This document shows, one piece after another, positions 15,365-16,068 of a stretch of DNA of 16,068 nt; the first letter of the stretch is position 1, and each line of letters starts with the position of its first letter. The notes under the pieces are model-generated. The model did not search any database, was not told the origin of the DNA, and saw only the letters and a program-made list of their open reading frames with translations. Made by a program: the position numbers and the translations under genes. The stretch is taken from NCBI GenBank assembly GCA_021804525.1, contig JAJZHJ010000002.1, positions 1 through 16,068 of the forward strand. The letters are read 5' to 3'. Source of the stretch: Bacteroidota bacterium. GTDB taxonomy: Bacteria > Bacteroidota > Bacteroidia > Bacteroidales > Paludibacteraceae.

Positions 15365-15853
15365 ATGAACCACAAAAAAAAATGGGCTGTCTTAAGTCTG
15401 CTCTTGTCATTGCTGATCTTTGCATGCAACCCGAAAAAAGAATCAAAAAGTAGTACTAATCAAGCAAATAAAATGGGAACAATTGAACTAACAAAAGCTG
15501 AATTTTTAGCAAAAGTGATGAATTATGAAAAGAACCCACAAGAATGGGTTTTTGAAGGCGACAAGCCTTGTGTTATAGATTTCTATGCTAACTGGTGCGG
15601 CCCTTGCAAAATGCTCTCTCCTATCATGGAAGAATTGGCGGTATCGCCCGAATATGCCGGAAAAGTAGATTTCTACAAAGTAAACACCGAAGACGAACCA
15701 GAATTAGCAGCCGTGTTTGGTATTCAAAGCATTCCTTCCATTTTGTTTTGCCCCATGCACGAAAAACCCCAAATGGCACAAGGAGCATTACCAAAGGAGA
15801 CATTAAAACAAGCCATTAACGAAATATTGCTTCAGACAGCTCCGGCAAAATAA
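15365..15853 (+). CDS. Thioredoxin-like lipoprotein
   Basis: The 162-residue protein starts with a lipoprotein signal (MNHKKKWAVLSLLLSLLIFAC); Cys21 would be lipidated, which places it in the envelope. After a short Lys/Ser linker, residues ~39-155 form a thioredoxin domain: FYANWCGPCKMLSPIMEEL (73-91) with the redox pair Cys78 and Cys81, then VDFYKVNTEDEPELAAVFGI (101-120) and QSIPSILF (121-128) with the cis-Pro124. Two further cysteines (Cys69, Cys129) flank the fold. CGPC usually means a reducing enzyme, which in the periplasm would need electrons from a DsbD-type donor; such a gene starts at the other end of this window, though a link is inference. It ends the marR operon. Confidence 0.92.
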   Translation: MNHKKKWAVLSLLLSLLIFACNPKKESKSSTNQANKMGTIELTKAEFLAKVMNYEKNPQEWVFEGDKPCVIDFYANWCGPCKMLSPIMEELAVSPEYAGKVDFYKVNTEDEPELAAVFGIQSIPSILFCPMHEKPQMAQGALPKETLKQAINEILLQTAPAK

Positions 15854-15955
15854 CAAAATGGAACATTCCTCCGTTGTAATGTCTATGGGATAAGCAGAAG
15901 CAATGTTTCTTTGTAACTGATAGACTTCACTAACCGGATTAGTTTCTTATTGCAA

Positions 15956-16005
15956 GAAAAATTCCCTATTTTTGTAAATCAAAAAATAGGGGATTTTTCT
16001 TTTTA
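15956..16005. terminator. Strong, near-symmetric terminator after the thioredoxin gene
   Basis: Bases 15956-15973 pair with 15982-15999 through 18 bp (one G-T wobble) around an 8-base loop, followed by TTTTTAT. The stem holds an A-run on its left side and a T-run on its right, so it could work for both strands. It lies 102 bases after the stop at 15853. Confidence 0.85.
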
Positions 16006-16014
16006 TAACACCGG

Positions 16015-16068
16015 TTATTGACGCTTTTGAAACGGTGAGGGGTACATTGCAAACGCAAAATATCTACT
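16015..16068 (-). CDS. Possible 3' end of a convergent gene (partial)
   Basis: On the minus strand the last 17 codons (SRYFAFAMYPSPFQKRQ) are open from the window edge to a TAA at 16017-16015. The stop lies just before the symmetric terminator, which is what a convergent neighbour would show. The piece is too short to identify a family, and the open frame could be chance. Confidence 0.3.
   Translation of the reverse strand, partial: SRYFAFAMYPSPFQKRQ

Noticed and set aside
15967..15974. TATTTTTG, an exact -7 match
   Set aside because: It lies inside the terminator stem, and the nearest TTG is only 14 bp upstream.
1..16068. CRISPR arrays, insertion sequences, phage or integrase genes
   Set aside because: No regularly spaced repeats, transposase or integrase motifs, or long terminal inverted repeats were seen on either strand.

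Overview
The window reads as chromosomal DNA from a member of the Bacteroidota, most likely a Bacteroidales. The evidence is the protein style (FtsK, FtsQ, FtsA, FtsZ, YqeY, DXS and a DUF6132-like protein resembling Bacteroidales versions) and repeated promoter elements of the Bacteroidota type. Three promoters have a TTG or TTTG at -33 exactly 19 bp before a TAnnTTTG at -7: those for dsbD, tRNA-Asp and the marR operon. No phage, insertion sequence, CRISPR array or rRNA was seen. Most of the window is housekeeping sequence.

Layout. Bases 1-591 (minus strand) hold the N-terminal part of a DsbD-type thiol:disulfide interchange protein that runs off the left edge. It is divergent from a plus-strand cluster: ftsK (chromosome translocase), rimO (S12 methylthiotransferase), a small HU-family protein, and an overlapping gene that joins an HU-like domain to a transmembrane helix and a LysM-like domain. 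Next come dxs (first step of the MEP isoprenoid pathway) and a DUF554 membrane protein overlapping it by 4 bases. A tRNA-Asp(GTC) gene follows, with a clear promoter and terminator, then a bifunctional-nuclease-family protein with a C-terminal UVR motif.

Bases 10161-10520 are a non-coding leader with tandem hairpins ahead of ftsQ-ftsA-ftsZ-yqeY. This is the distal part of the division cluster, separated here from the mur genes that usually precede it. The FtsA has departures in all three nucleotide-binding motifs. The ftsA-ftsZ gap can form an 11-bp hairpin.

The last unit is marR - DUF6132-like small membrane protein - thioredoxin-like lipoprotein, ending in an 18-bp-stem terminator. Its promoter carries two palindromes, a near-perfect 37-bp one over -33 and a perfect 16-bp one at the start site, which look like operators. 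The regulator has six cysteines, the small membrane protein has a Cys-rich motif and the lipoprotein has a CGPC active site, so a thiol or redox-responsive envelope system is a reasonable inference. A short open 3' end on the minus strand at the right edge may be a convergent gene.

The features most worth a second look are the HU-TM-LysM protein (a possible nucleoid-to-envelope tether), the unusual FtsA, and the marR-DUF6132-thioredoxin operon with its double operator.
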